Origin: Muricea muricata
Lineage: Eukaryota > Cnidaria > Anthozoa > Malacalcyonacea > Plexauridae
Length of the DNA stretch: 64,000 bases
Reading direction: 5' to 3'
Assembly (NCBI GenBank): GCA_963855995.1
Contig: OY979717.1
Span: 17,277,460 to 17,341,459, forward strand
Shown here: piece by piece, positions 36,767 through 48,933 of the stretch
How positions within the stretch are numbered: the stretch's first letter is position 1
Layout: the number at the start of each line of letters is the position of its first letter
Made by a program: the position numbers and the translations under genes
Notes under the pieces: model-generated
What the model was told of the DNA's origin: nothing
What the model saw: only the letters and a program-made list of their open reading frames with translations
Databases searched by the model: none

Positions 36767-37513
36767 CATGCATTCCTAATATCAGTAATATATATCCAAT
36801 TTATTATCACTATAAAACAGGGCTGTAAGCATCATTTTTGCATGTTTTCAAGTAGAAAACGAAAGGTTAAGTTAACAAGGCAATTGATTTCATCTATTAT
36901 TTGAAATGCATTTCATATTTGACATTTTGATCAAGCATGTTTAAACAAAGTAACGAAAATTTGATCTGCTATTAATTAATATGTACAGTACTCACCTGAT
37001 CTATTAAGTTGCGCTTTATATTACATTGATGCACTGGATTCAAATGAATTGTCTGTTTCAAATATTTTACGGTTATGCCCAATTGATGGGCCATGTTTAT
37101 TTCAACTGAAAGAATTTTTTTATAACACACTTCCCTCAGAAATTACGGAACTTAGGGTCCTTTTCAGGCTTTTCTCACACACGGGGGCTGGTTGGGTTTA
37201 ATTTTCAGGAACCTTGTAGTCCTGTGGAGGGATAGCAGGCATCTGTGGAGGGGAACACCTTTTTACAAAATATAAACTGCTGATTTTAATGAATACATAA
37301 ACGAGCACAGCTCAGTTATTATTAACTGATTATTATTATTGCCAATGCCTGTTAATATAAATCTGGATAAAGATCATAACAGAAAAACACAGAAGTAAGA
37401 TTTGCCAAATATACAGTATTGTTTATGAATTATGCAATTCAATTAGGCAAGTATTATTGAGACTGGTGATAGAGTTATGTCACATCTGCCCTGATTGGTC
37501 AGAAGTGTGTTTA
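36767..37513. other. No gene recognised
   Basis: AT-rich, non-coding. It could be the interior of the element whose terminal repeat lies at 37514-37551. Confidence 0.3.
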
Positions 37514-37551
37514 TGTGCGCACTGATCTCTATATGAAAGTACACACTGAAT

Positions 37552-37627
37552 CCACGCTTCACGCGATCTGTCTGTGGGGGGTAACACGTGTCCACGCAAA
37601 GCAACTTTTCGGACAAACAAATCAGCA
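37552..37627 (+). repeat. Left terminal inverted repeat (76 bp)
   Basis: It begins CCACGCTTCACGCGATCTG and contains CACGTGTCCACGC. It matches the reverse complement of 43429-43504 with two mismatches. The nuclease gene's ATG lies 109 bases inside, so the promoter is probably in or next to this repeat. Confidence 0.95.
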
Positions 37628-37735
37628 TATTACATAAAATACTATTAGGAAATATGTAATCACGTCCGTTTGTCGTTGTATCTCTCTGCTTTGAAATATG
37701 TAAAATCCAAACAACTGCGAGAAAAAGGTTCAATC

Positions 37736-40700
37736 ATGAGTACTCAAAATAAAAAAATTAAAGATATGACGATGTTGGAACTGAAAGAGTATCTTCAAGC
37801 TCGCGGCGTTACTGTAACTGGCTATTTGAAGCCTGCTTTGGTAGAAATAGCGAATGCTGTACAAAAGATGATGCTCCCCCTCGATCCGAACTTTGAATGC
37901 CGTGACGATTCGGAAAGAAAATTAATTATTCATGAAAACGAAATCGAAGACCCCTTTGTGAACTCTCACGATGCGCTTGACTATTTTAATGACTCCCCAC
38001 CGTTCGGACTTTATGATATATTCAATCATCTAATTTACCACACCACAGATTACGACAAACAAGGTCTCGCCGCGTACAAATCTTTCGACGACTATCGCCT
38101 TTTTGAGGAAGGTTATGTAGAATCCTTACGGACTAAGAAATTAGCTGCAGAAGGAGTCCATTTGTATATTGATAGGGTCAGACCCACTATGAAAGAAAAA
38201 ACTAACCAAGGCAAAAAATTCTATGACCTTTGGTTTATTTTAGAAGGGACGGGTCCAAATAGAGGGAGCGTGTTGAAAGCGAAATGTCGTAGTAAAGGTG
38301 GGCAAGATGGAGGGTGCAAGCATATTGCGGCTACAATGTATTCTCTCGAAGAGACGCTTAATACTCGTGACAAGGACAGCGTAACAAGTGCACCATGTAA
38401 GTGGGTAAAAAGACCAACGGCAAGTAGTAAACCATGCGAGATAAAAGACCTTGTCATTGGTCACCAAAATTCGCCTACAAAGAGAAAGAATGTTAAAGAA
38501 TCAATTAGTAACTCAAAGGTTCAAAATAAAAAAAAGGAAATCTGGCTTTCATGTTTATTGTGAAAACATGGAAGTGGACGTAAGAAATGAAGAAGATAGA
38601 AATCCCCCAAGTCCAGAGTCTTGTACAAAGTTTATTCAGTCATTATCTGCAGATGGTTTCAAAAAACCAGTTTTGCTTCCTTTGTTGCAAAAGATATACC
38701 TGCCTAGTGCTGGAACACAAAGTAATGTGGAAATAGACAGCATTAAAGAGAGCATTGGAGGGTCAGATGTTAATAGCATTAAAGAAGAAGTTGGTTGTGA
38801 ACACAAAGAAAATTGCCCAACAAAAGCCAGAATTAAAGATGATGAGAGCACTACAGTGAAAGTAAATTGTGAAGTCCCTATAATGAAAAAGAAGCTGGAA
38901 GACTTGCTCAATGAAAATGATAATGATGTCGAAAGAGTTTCAAGTAATATCAAAAATGGCAATTTATTTTTTACCACAGAAGAAATAGAGTCCACCAGCA
39001 GTAGTACATTAAAGCAATGGAGATGCAAAGAATGGTTTATTCAAAAGTCTGGTTTTATCTCTGCATCAAAAGCCAAGAGAATACATTCAATTCAAACCAG
39101 TTTGGAACAAGGCAAAAATAGAGATGTCAGCAAAGTTGTTACAGAAATTGTTCACCCAACCATCCCACCCTATTCATCCTCTCTCCCAGAACAACCAAAG
39201 AATGCCTGTGATTGGGGGCTAAAGCATGAACAAAGTGCCAGACATGCATACCAAACAATTGAAAAGAAGCAGCATCATAACTTAAAACTTCATTCAAAGG
39301 GCTTTCTCATTTCAAATAGAAAACCTTTTCTAGGGGCAAGTGTTGATGACATCAAGACATGCTCATGTAGAGATTGCCACCCAGTTGTGATTGAATACAA
39401 ATGTCCTTGGAAGCATAAGGAAAAATCAGCAAAAGAAGCCTTCCTGACACCAGAAGTTGGTGGAAAACAGGTTGGAGACAGCTTCCTTTTGAAACCAACA
39501 TCAAGATATTATCACCAAGTGCAACTACAAATGTTTGTGTGTAACTTAATGTTGTGCCATTTGGTGGTTTGGACAAAGCTTGGTGTGTTTGTTGTCAAAG
39601 TGCCATTCAATGAAAATTTTATGAATTCAGTTACTGCTAAATTAGAGGTGTTCTGGATATCCCATATATTACCCAAGATGATGCTTGAGATTCAAGTGAC
39701 TGCAGGCTTGGACACTACAACACTGACAGGTAAAAATTCATTTATTTATAACATTTATGCTTCACTCTGCTATTTATTAAAATCCTTTTTCTTTGAATTA
39801 ATAAGATGTTCCATCTCAAAATGAAAACCCTGATGATTCTCAAATACTGCCAAAGGATATGAATAATCTGCTCAGCTTACAACACCAGCAACAAGAAGTA
39901 TTAATATTTTGGGAGTAGATATCTACCAGGAACGCATTGATGGCCTTCTTCCTCGCTCAATGGTCAATGATAATATTGTTTCATATCTACTCGAGTAAGT
40001 AAAACTGAATTCGCATGCACATATAGCTACAAAGATTTGAAAATGTTTATTTTCTGTGCATATGTTACATGTTGATTTTGACAATTTTAGACAAGTAAGA
40101 TGCATTTTTCCTGTGATAAGTACATTCTTTTTCACTGCATTATCTGGTGAACAGGAAAAAAAGAAACTTTCTAGGTATAAAAATTCCTTAGCTCTTTTTG
40201 CAATGTTTCACAGAAACAAACAAATTGTTACTGACATTCTGTTCATTTATCATACACTAAACAGATATGAAAGAAACAGTACTGCTGAGATGTTCTTTAA
40301 GCCCCATTTATTGTTGGATGAATACATATTTATTCCTATAAATAGAAGGTGATTAATGCTGGTTGATCAATAATAAATGTTGTCAGTGATGTGCATGTAC
40401 CATTATGTTGAGTATTATGATAAACTTATATGTATTATATCTGGGTTTTTTCTGTCACCTGTTATGTAGGCATCATTGGTTATTGGTTACATTGACCCCA
40501 TGGTAAATAGATAATTACAATTATTGCTTTGTTTTGTCTGATGCTTACATGATCTTTCTCAGTGAAATGCAAAGCTGGTTAAATATGTTGTTTGTTACTC
40601 TAAAACCCTACCATCTTACAGGCATATAATTCTAATGGATTCTCTCACATGGGATGTTGCAAGCCGAAGAATTGAAATTAGTCTGATTTTTAAGTAAGTG

Positions 40701-41274
40701 GACAAATTAGGTTTTTGATTGTTATTAATGTTTAGTCCAATACCTTGCTTACTATTTTTATTTTGTAGTTACCTGATTCGCTTAACTGAAAAATATGCAC
40801 TTCCAAATAAACACCAAAACATGGAAGTCAAGGTTTTGAAGGTGTGGTATTTAATTTTAAATGAAGGTTTTATTTTGTCTAAGCATATTTGGTAATTGTT
40901 AGAAATTACCAATAATCATAATTGTGTGTTTAGGTCCCACAGCAAGAACCTAATAGCAACAACTGTGGAATTTATGTTGTAAAGTTTGTGAAATATTTTA
41001 TTCAGGTACTGTACATAAAGTGCATATTTTGTAGTAATGTTGTACAGGCTGTTTACAAGCACAAAAGTTTGAAAATGTCATTTACCTTATATAACATTTT
41101 CAACTCATCATTAAACACCATTCCATACTAATTTGATTTCAGGAGTTGGATATGTATGAGTCAGCACCAGAAGAATATTGTACCAAAGAACACAAATGGT
41201 TCAAACACGCAGATGCAGAAGAAAAACGCAAGACAACAAGATCCTTTTTGCTGAGTAGAATGTTGCACAAATAA
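37736..41274 (+). CDS. SAP-SWIM-YqaJ nuclease fused to Ulp1 (C48) protease
   Basis: Exons: 37736-39729, 39806 (or 39889)-39994, 40091-40174, 40265-40348, 40470-40502, 40622-40693, 40769-40841, 40934-41004, 41143-41274; GT-AG throughout. Domains in order: SAP-like helix pair (near 37766-37860), SWIM-like zinc motif (CRS...GCKH, 38285-38322), YqaJ exonuclease with GASVDD (39333), IEYKCPW (39389) and YYHQVQLQMF, then a Ulp1/SENP-type cysteine protease: RSMVNDNIVSYLL, HHWLLV (His), ILMDS (Asp), QQEPNSNNCGIYV (Gln, Cys at 40964). The frame shifts by one base in an A8 run (38528-38535). Starting exon 2 at 39806 also gives a stop; acceptor 39888/39889 restores the frame. The ATG at 37736 has A at -3. 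The copy is probably disabled by the A8 indel, or this is a sequencing error. The protease role is inferred. Confidence 0.85.
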
Positions 41275-41351
41275 TAATGTACATAATTTATTCAATTATT
41301 CAATATTTACACTGCATCTAAAATTCAAGAGCAACATGTATTAAAATGTTT
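41275..41351. other. 77-bp gap between convergent transposon genes
   Basis: It holds AATAAA on the minus strand at 41287-41292, a likely poly(A) signal for the transposase gene. Both transcripts probably overlap here. Confidence 0.5.
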
Positions 41352-43381
41352 TTACTCATCTCCAAATTCATCACTGCTATTGTCATCAATAAAACCATCA
41401 TCACCACCATCTGTCTCTTGGTCAAATATACTTGGCTGTAAATTTACCACAGCTGCACACACTTTGAGAACCGAACTCAGGTATGGTTTGCACGATAATG
41501 GGATCACACCTCTTAGAAAGCAGAAGCATTTCAGTTTTCTTATTATGCGTTCCACGTGAATCCTTACCTTCGCTATTCGTCTTGTGGCTGTAGCTGCTTT
41601 AGCATTAATGCAGCCTTTTTTCATAATCGGTGGTGCAAGAAGTCTTGTTTGATGTATTGCTAATAAGTCTTGCATGTTAAACCCTTTATCAGCCATGATC
41701 ACATCACCTGGGTTTAATAGCTGAAGAAAACCACTCTGTCTTACTATTTCTTTGTCACTAATACTTCCTGTGTATAGCTTGGAGATGAAATTAATATGCA
41801 GGAGTGGAGATATTGAAATAAGTGCTTTAAATGTATTTCTGGACTTATATGAACTATAGGTAGATCTTTGCGAAGCTACTCTGAACGGCGTTTCAATGTA
41901 GAATTCAGTGCAGTCAATAATTCCACGAAGATTGCTGAAACTTTGAAAAGGCTTGGGAACTCGTAAGTCTGACATTTCTTCAACAGTTGAAAAGGGAAGC
42001 AAAAACGTGAGCTCTTCTTTCAAGAACATAATCCACGAAATGAAAATCCTGCTGGCAGATCCTCTTGATATGCCAAAAATGTCTGCCAGCATAATTATGC
42101 TAGGTGCACGCTTTAACCTCACAAGGACCATGATCATTTGCTCCATCACTGTCAACTTATTGAATGCATATTTATGCTGGAATTGAAAAAAAAAATCATC
42201 GAGATGATAAGTGACCCAACATTATAAAGAAAATCAAATGATCATATTTGTGCATGTAATTTTATCACCTTTAAATAGTGATTTTTCACACTGTTATTTC
42301 TTGTCATTTTTGTTCCTTTCCATGTGTATAGCCTGGATGCCTTTTCTTTGATTAATTCAAAAAGAGAAAGAAACACCTGCCTCTCAAGACCTACAAAAAA
42401 ATATGTAAATGAAAATTACAATCATGTTACAGTACCAGAAAATATCTTTTACTGTGATTTTTAAATAGTGGTATATAAAAATATAAATGAACACCAAGTG
42501 AACAGGATGCTACAATTTCAGAAACATTGGATATGAAAGATACCTGTATAATGACAAGTTTTTTTGGGATCCATAATCACTTCCACAAACAATGTCCTTC
42601 TCATGTTATTCTTGTTAGTCAGTGACATATCTGTGTAAGGACTCAGGTGACTTGTCTCAATGGTAGTCTATTGAAGACAAGAAATGCATAAACTATAAAG
42701 TAAGTCACTAATGTCTGAGCGCAGAGAAGAAATATATTTACCTGAGTTTCATTGTTGACTATTGTACGAATATCATCGGTTGTAGAACTGAGAGCTTCCT
42801 TCTCGTGCTGGCTTGAATCTGAGCATATGGCTTTGGCTGAACCATCCTCATTGCTTGACTCGACAACACAACCATCGTGAGTTTTCACTGTTCTGGTATT
42901 CGACAACAATAACAACGCATCTGCAGCCGAATTTTCGTCTGTTCTGCGGATTCGTTTTGGTATTTGTGCCCGCTTCGTTGGTGATTTTCGCTTTCGACCC
43001 AATCTCACAATCTGTAATAGTTTATATTTGAACAAATATTTGATAATGGAATAAGTACTCTACTTTTCGTTCAGAATATTAAAAATATTTTAATCTATAA
43101 ATAGCTACCTTTTCTTCACTGGCATTTGCTGGAAAAGGATTTGGGTTCTCTTTTGTTGGTCCTTGTTGGCCAATGAAATGTAGACTGCATATATAGCTGT
43201 CCTTTTTACATTTGAAAGTATCACCTCGACAGCATGCCCTAATCCATGTTTCTCTCCTTTCCTTGAACTTTTTTACCGATGGGAAACTGTGAAAGCTTAT
43301 AATTTTGCCATCTTCCGTTTGCAGCCTTTCCGGATAATGACTATCGGTTTTACAAGTGCCCCAAGAGCACCGTTTGACCAT
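41352..43381 (-). CDS. THAP-domain DDE transposase of the ISL2EU-type element
   Basis: Five exons: 43381-43109, 43011-42742, 42667-42544, 42390-42269, 42176-41352. All are GT-AG with consistent phases and give 537 aa without an internal stop. Exon 1 is a THAP zinc finger (CSWGTC near residue 5, W in ETWIRACC, YICSLHF) for binding the terminal repeats. Exon 2 is a basic, serine-rich linker. Exons 3-5 contain a helix-turn-helix-like part (SIIMLADIFGISRGSASRIF) and the DDE_Tnp_4 nuclease: D351 in IIDCTEF, D426 in MADKGF, E472 in HVERIIRKLK. The tail is acidic. The start ATG lies 48 bases inside the right terminal repeat, so the promoter is likely within it. All catalytic residues are present, so it looks competent. 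Confidence 0.92.
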
Positions 43382-43428
43382 TATAAAGTCGCATACAAAC
43401 TATACAAAACCTATTAAACGTTCTACTT

Positions 43429-43504
43429 TGCTGATTTGTTTGTCCGAAAAGTTGCTTTGCGTGGACACGTGTTACCCCTCGCAGACAGATCGCGTGAAGC
43501 GTGG
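43429..43504 (-). repeat. Right terminal inverted repeat (76 bp)
   Basis: This is the reverse complement of 37552-37627 apart from two bases. It abuts the AT target duplication at 43505-43506. Confidence 0.95.
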
Positions 43505-43506
43505 AT

Positions 43507-45975
43507 TGGGCCGCCTATGCAGATACTTCATTGTTGTGTTAGGTTTGTTAGTTGTTAACTGGTTTGTCAAGACATCTTATTTGTGAAGGTGTCAAGATGT
43601 TAAAATTGTTTAAGTGAAACAGGTTTTCAATACAAGACTGGCAGTTATTTTATTTACACAATTTCTATATTGGTCAATGGATGTGATCATGGTGTACAAG
43701 ACATCTTTGACAAATTACTGGAACCAATAGTGTGCTATGTATATGTGGCTATGTTATGTTTTATTTTACCACGGTGTTGGGAACCACTTACGAAAAAGAA
43801 TTACTGTAGGCACTAGAGAAGACACCACACAAACTAGACAAAGTGATTGTTCTTGTATATATATGATCTTTAGTGCTTTCATTATTAGAATACATTTAGT
43901 TTTCACCAATATGCTGCGGCAGCATTACAAACATGAAGTAGTAAACATCTTGTTCATAAGAAAATATAGTGTCCTTGCATTTCCTTGCTGAATGACCTTT
44001 TTGAAGAATAGGTATTGTTGCATAATCGATAACTGAACATTGCCATAACAACTAGTCAATAAAATAATGCCATATGAGAACCATGTTTTGACAGTCTCAA
44101 CAAAGAATATCATAGTACATTGTTAATTATTGACAGTTGCACAAATGACAATTCATACAATGGCACTTTTCTTCTGTGGTGCTTTTATCATAACAGTACA
44201 CACTGGCCTTAAATTTCATGTCATAATTCTGGTGGAAAAATAAGGTGTTCAAAGCTTTTGTTGGACATGATTGACTGATTTGCCAGAAGTACAAAGTTGC
44301 AACCAGGTGAATTGTGAAGTTCCTTAAATTAGTTGTAGCATCGTCTAATCAAGAAATGACTCTAAAAAAAACCACTGTGTCAAGTAATGCACAACTCCAA
44401 GGCAGAACATTTGAGAGAATGTAGTAGAGTGTTAAACCCAACAGTTAAAGGCAGGTTACAGTCCCTTCTGCACATTGGTTCTTTTTGAATCTAAACACTA
44501 GTTTACATTCATTTATGAGCAAAGCAAACCAGAACAGTGCCAGGCATTCAGCTAGTAAATCATATTTTACAAATATAGCAGTTCAACATATAAACCAAGC
44601 ATTTGTTTACATTATGGACTGCAACCTACCTTTACTTTAAATACTGTATATATTAATTGAGTTTCTGGAAAATGAAATACAGAAATATGTAATGAAATAT
44701 CCATAATTGCTAACCAAATTAAAGGAAAATTCCATAGTTCCCTGTTTATTCAGATTTACCGCAAACAACAGTAATTTGCCCGAAATAGAGCTTTAGAAAG
44801 AAGTGAAACAAGAAAATTGCAGCTAACTCTTTGACGTCCGCCATATTGAAAATGAGCCCGCTGTCCAAAATTGGGAAGTCATACTTGCGATCACGGAAAA
44901 AAAACGAAGAGAGAAAAGGGCCATTTTAAGACACTGGCTCTTTCAGTCCAGGGTGAAAAGTAACCAGAAAATACCAAAAACAAATATATATGTACATAGT
45001 GACCACGTATCCCAAAGTAAACGCAAGTAACTAGGAAATTCACAGAGGTTCAGACGTACAGGCTTTTGTACATTGTTGACATGAAGTATTGCTTACTCTG
45101 AGCCCGCGTTATCGCGATGGAAAGTCGATTTCTCGTCACTGACCTAAATGATATCATTCAGGTCAGTGTTTCTCGTTGACGAACGACGAAGGGGTGGATT
45201 TAAGACACTTACCCTTCGGGAAGTGTAATTAAGATTTTAGAGTGGCCATCATGGGAGTACTCAGCCGGAAACTAGGCATCGACCTTTGACCATCGTATCT
45301 TTATCTTCTAGCGCAATTCATGTAAAGTTGCATGTCTATTGTTGACTGAGCAACAGTAACACCACTAAAACGTAATCTGGCACAACTTAGCTGCCCCATT
45401 CTATGAAACTACAACAATACGTTCACAGAAGCAGTATGAAATAAAAGTATGTAATTATAAATGTAGAAGAAATTTCTGGCAGTGGATTCAATTGGAATAT
45501 ACTTTGAGTTTCCAGGAGACAGTTGCCAGCAGGTTGGGTGGATACTAAAGGGCAAGTTAGCTACGTGGAACAAATGAGGAAGACATATATATGTATGGCC
45601 ATATGGAGGCGTTCATTTCTTCAATTAATATGGTGTGGTCTATATCATATACAAAACTGTCCATATTGCTTGAGATAAATGGTGCTTGAACATTTTGTAG
45701 TCATGAAAAACACCTAGTAACTATGCAATGACCTACTGTTGTTTGTATATGCCAGTATGAGGTTTGTGACACAGTCTTAATATAATATCTCTACGTAGTT
45801 TTAGTTTTTGAACATTTACTGCAGATAAATATGGAGCATTTTGATGTTTCATACCTCGTTTCATACAATACCGTATATTTGCTGATTTTTTGCAGTCGTT
45901 CTTATTTTAAACAAAAGCATAAATATAAAGGCTTGAGTCTTACAAGTCATAGTCAATTGCAGGCAGTGCGTAGTC
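43507..45975. other. No gene recognised
   Basis: The first 20 bases complete the interrupted terminal repeat of the target element. A 32-bp palindrome CACTGACCT...AGGTCAGTG lies at 45137-45168. On the minus strand near 44846 an ATGGCGGACGTC context looks like a translation start, but its frame closes after 32 codons and no further exon was found. Confidence 0.35.
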
Positions 45976-48391
45976 CAGGGGCGGATCTAGCGGTTCGGCT
46001 GACTGATGCATAAGGCCTCGCTAATTAGGGGGGTCCGGGGGATTGTCCCCCGGAAAATTTTGAAATCTAGGAGCCCGGAAACACGATTTCCTGCATTTTG
46101 AGCAAACTTTTAATCCAAATTTTACGTCCAAATACCGTTCGAAATTTGCCGAATTTCAAATAAAATACGTGAAGATATTGGTTAGTATGGTAAATATACT
46201 ATGTTACTTCTGAAATTAAATTACGATACTTTTCAAATTAAAGCCACATTGAGACAAAACACGGTCTTTACTTACCTTATTTAAGCAACCAACAAACATA
46301 TGCTATGTTACTGCAATGTACTTACGTGAAATCCATAAGGAAATAATAGAAAGTAGAGGCATGGCAATTGTTCTACAGTGCAAAGATGATAAAAAAATGG
46401 TCATTCACAAAAACAGGAGTATAGCAACTAGCAAGAAAAAATGTGAATGATATTTTTGTCCAAATTAGTTGCAAATTTTGTACACACAGATTTTATTAAT
46501 TCCATGGCTAATAAAATACTACAAATACCAGTCAACTCATTATGCTGCAATGCAACCTTTTGTGGCCTATATTATTATTACTAAATTATTAAGCCTAAAA
46601 ATATGTATTAATTTATGGAAATTTATTTACAATAAACACATACATCTGGTCAACCTCAACAAGATTAATGTTATTGATAAGTGTAATCATATTGAGAAAT
46701 TAATGAGTCATGCAACAGTAAAGTGGTACAGGCTGATAAGTGTTTAGGCTGAAAGTTATCACTCATTCCAGGAAGAGTATAAATACCATCAGTATTCCAC
46801 ATCAGAATTAATTTAACTTCCTGCATGAACAAGTTTGTAGAATTTCTGATCACTTCTCTTTTTACAACCATCCTCTGCTGCCAGGAATCCTTCCTGTAAT
46901 ATCTATCATGAATCACCCAATGCAGAATCAGATACTGTGGCAGAAAATGCACTGTTTTTATTGGAATATGTTAGACTTTTAATTCATGTATGGTTGGAAA
47001 GCATACAACTTTTGATTGTTGAAAAAATCGATACTTGTCAAATCTCTAACATAACCACACAGATCTTCCTTGCCACAAAGTATCTTTTAGAATGCTCTAT
47101 ACAGGCAATTCCCATCACCTTTAGTTCTTTATAAGTGAGTACAAAATAAAATTGATGATGAAATCATGAGCCTAAATTTATAATCAACACTATAAAAATA
47201 GGGCTAATTAACATACTGCCTATGGTCCCTGGATGAAGCATACAGCCCCATATAATGGAACTGAACTCATGCTTACAAAACCTCACTGATTTATTTAATA
47301 TGATTGCCTATTTTCAAAACTTTTGCCTATAATTTATAATAAAATAAATTATCAGAGACAATCCAGCAAAATCCCAAACTAAGGCACTATTAAATTGTCT
47401 AGCAGGTAAATCCAGGATCCCCCCCCCAGCTATAGAGAATATTTTTGCCAGTAATTTTATATAGTGCACAGATAAATAACATTATATATAGAATAAAGGG
47501 AATAAACTACAAAGGAACCTTGACTTACTTTAGAGCCTCAGTTCTCCACACAGCTGCCAATCCTGGACAATATGTTTGGGAATCAACAATTCAGTCAATT
47601 TATCCCTTCCATTCTTGCCCCTCAAGAATGGATTCCAAGCTTTGGTTTTCGAATGAATCAGTAACTTTCATTTCACATTGTCTTCTTACCGCTCCGATTT
47701 CGAAGGCTTTTTCGTCTCGAAGTAAGTACAATAGATCGTACTTCATTTGCATATCTTTGTTGCGCCATAACTTCGAGAAAGCGTGGGTCGAAAGAACAAG
47801 CTTCTTGTGGCTTCGGTGATCGTTGACTACTTCCTACGTCACAGCAGATTCATTGCAAATATGCATCAGTGCACCGATGCGAGCGCCCGCAACCTGCACG
47901 CGATGCATCGCTCAGCGGACCTAAATCTACTGTGACGTAGGCAGAAAAAGGCTATAAAACAATGGTTTTGATGATGTCACAGTAGATACCGCGCAGAAAA
48001 AGACTCGGGACCGATGCATTCACCGATGCATACCAGATCAACTGTGACGTAGTGATGCATTCGCTTCTACTGTGACGTTTCACTCGCCGTATAATACAAC
48101 AGGCAAAACATGGAAAATATTTTCGCGAATTATTTTACCTTAATTTAATCTGGCGCAAAATGACATAAACAAACGATTTTGTATCGCTCTGATGGTATAT
48201 TTACGAGTTGAAGAGAACTTTAATGAATGATCTGGGCATTCTGGGGTTTGGAACCACACACATTTTAGTTTTATCGATTAATAGCTCTGTATAGCTCTGT
48301 GTAATGTAAATTTAAGAAGAGTAAAGATTCAAATTTGAGTATTTCTGACTGACGCATTAGCATCGTTCGCATCGGTCTAGATCCGCCCCTG
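45976..48391. mobile_element. 2.4-kb hAT element, apparently non-autonomous
   Basis: It is bounded by CAGGGGCGGATCTAG inverted repeats with an exact 8-bp target duplication GCGTAGTC (45968-45975 and 48392-48399). The left end continues with a G-rich/C-rich hairpin near 46027-46063, common in such elements. No transposase fragment was recognised in either strand. Its size suggests an internally decayed or replaced autonomous copy. Around 47830-48075 several GTGACGTA / TACGTCAC motifs and GATGCAT repeats form an internal inverted block. Confidence 0.9.
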
Positions 48392-48779
48392 GCGTAGTCA
48401 GTGTTATGCAGTTGAGTTGGCGATATGTTCTGCGCTATTAATTTCTTTTGAAATTGGTTGTTTTTAAAGTTTGTAAACATAAACATTTCAATATTCACAC
48501 CCTAATTATTGAAACTGGTATGCCACTGGTTGCATGTGCAAGTTGTTGGTTGCTCTTAACAGTTTGCAAGTCAACGACTTGCTGGAAAAAATGCAAAGCC
48601 TTGCCATATATGTTAGTTGGAATTGGATAAATATTTGATTTATATTATGCTTAGATATTAACTAGTGAACATATTTATACTAAGTGGATAGTACATTGTC
48701 TTAAACAATGGTATACAATGGTATTCTGTGGAAACTGTAATCATTGTATCCCATGCTAATACCCAAATAATATAACCTA

Positions 48780-48933
48780 TAATGCTTAATATCACTCAAT
48801 ATCGCCCAATATCGCCTAATATCGCCCAGTGTCGCCTAAAATCGCCATGTATTTTAAAGATTTTTTCTAATATCGCCCAATATCGCCAAATTTCGCATAT
48901 AATCGCGGCGACATTGGGGCCCAGAGTAGGCCT
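48780..48933 (-). repeat. AATATCGCCY minisatellite, copy 2
   Basis: Imperfect 10-bp units, partly interrupted by a non-repeat stretch near 48847-48868. The right flank GGGGCCCAGAGTAGGCCT is the reverse complement of the left flank of the 34441 array, so the same compound repeat occurs in opposite orientation, although the units read in the same direction. Confidence 0.8.

Larger units (their letters stand above)
37552..43504. mobile_element. ISL2EU-type DNA transposon (PHIS superfamily), near complete
   Basis: The element is 5,953 bp with 76-bp terminal inverted repeats that differ at two bases, and an AT dinucleotide on each side (37550-37551, 43505-43506). The target is proven: the flanks join to CACTGA-AT-TGGGCCGCC, which matches the uninterrupted copies at 34988 and 36761. 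It holds two convergent genes: a THAP-DDE transposase on the minus strand, and a SAP/SWIM/YqaJ nuclease gene that also encodes a Ulp1-type protease on the plus strand. A transposase plus a YqaJ nuclease is the known ISL2EU plan. Only 77 bp separate the two stop codons. TIR similarity and the intact transposase suggest recent activity. Confidence 0.93.

Noticed and set aside
37670-37735. Earlier start of the nuclease gene at 37670
   Set aside because: The codon there is TTG; the first ATG in frame is 37736 with a good context.
44788-44880. Minus-strand ATGGCGGACGTC start-like context
   Set aside because: The frame closes after 32 codons, and no convincing downstream exon with a matching phase was found.
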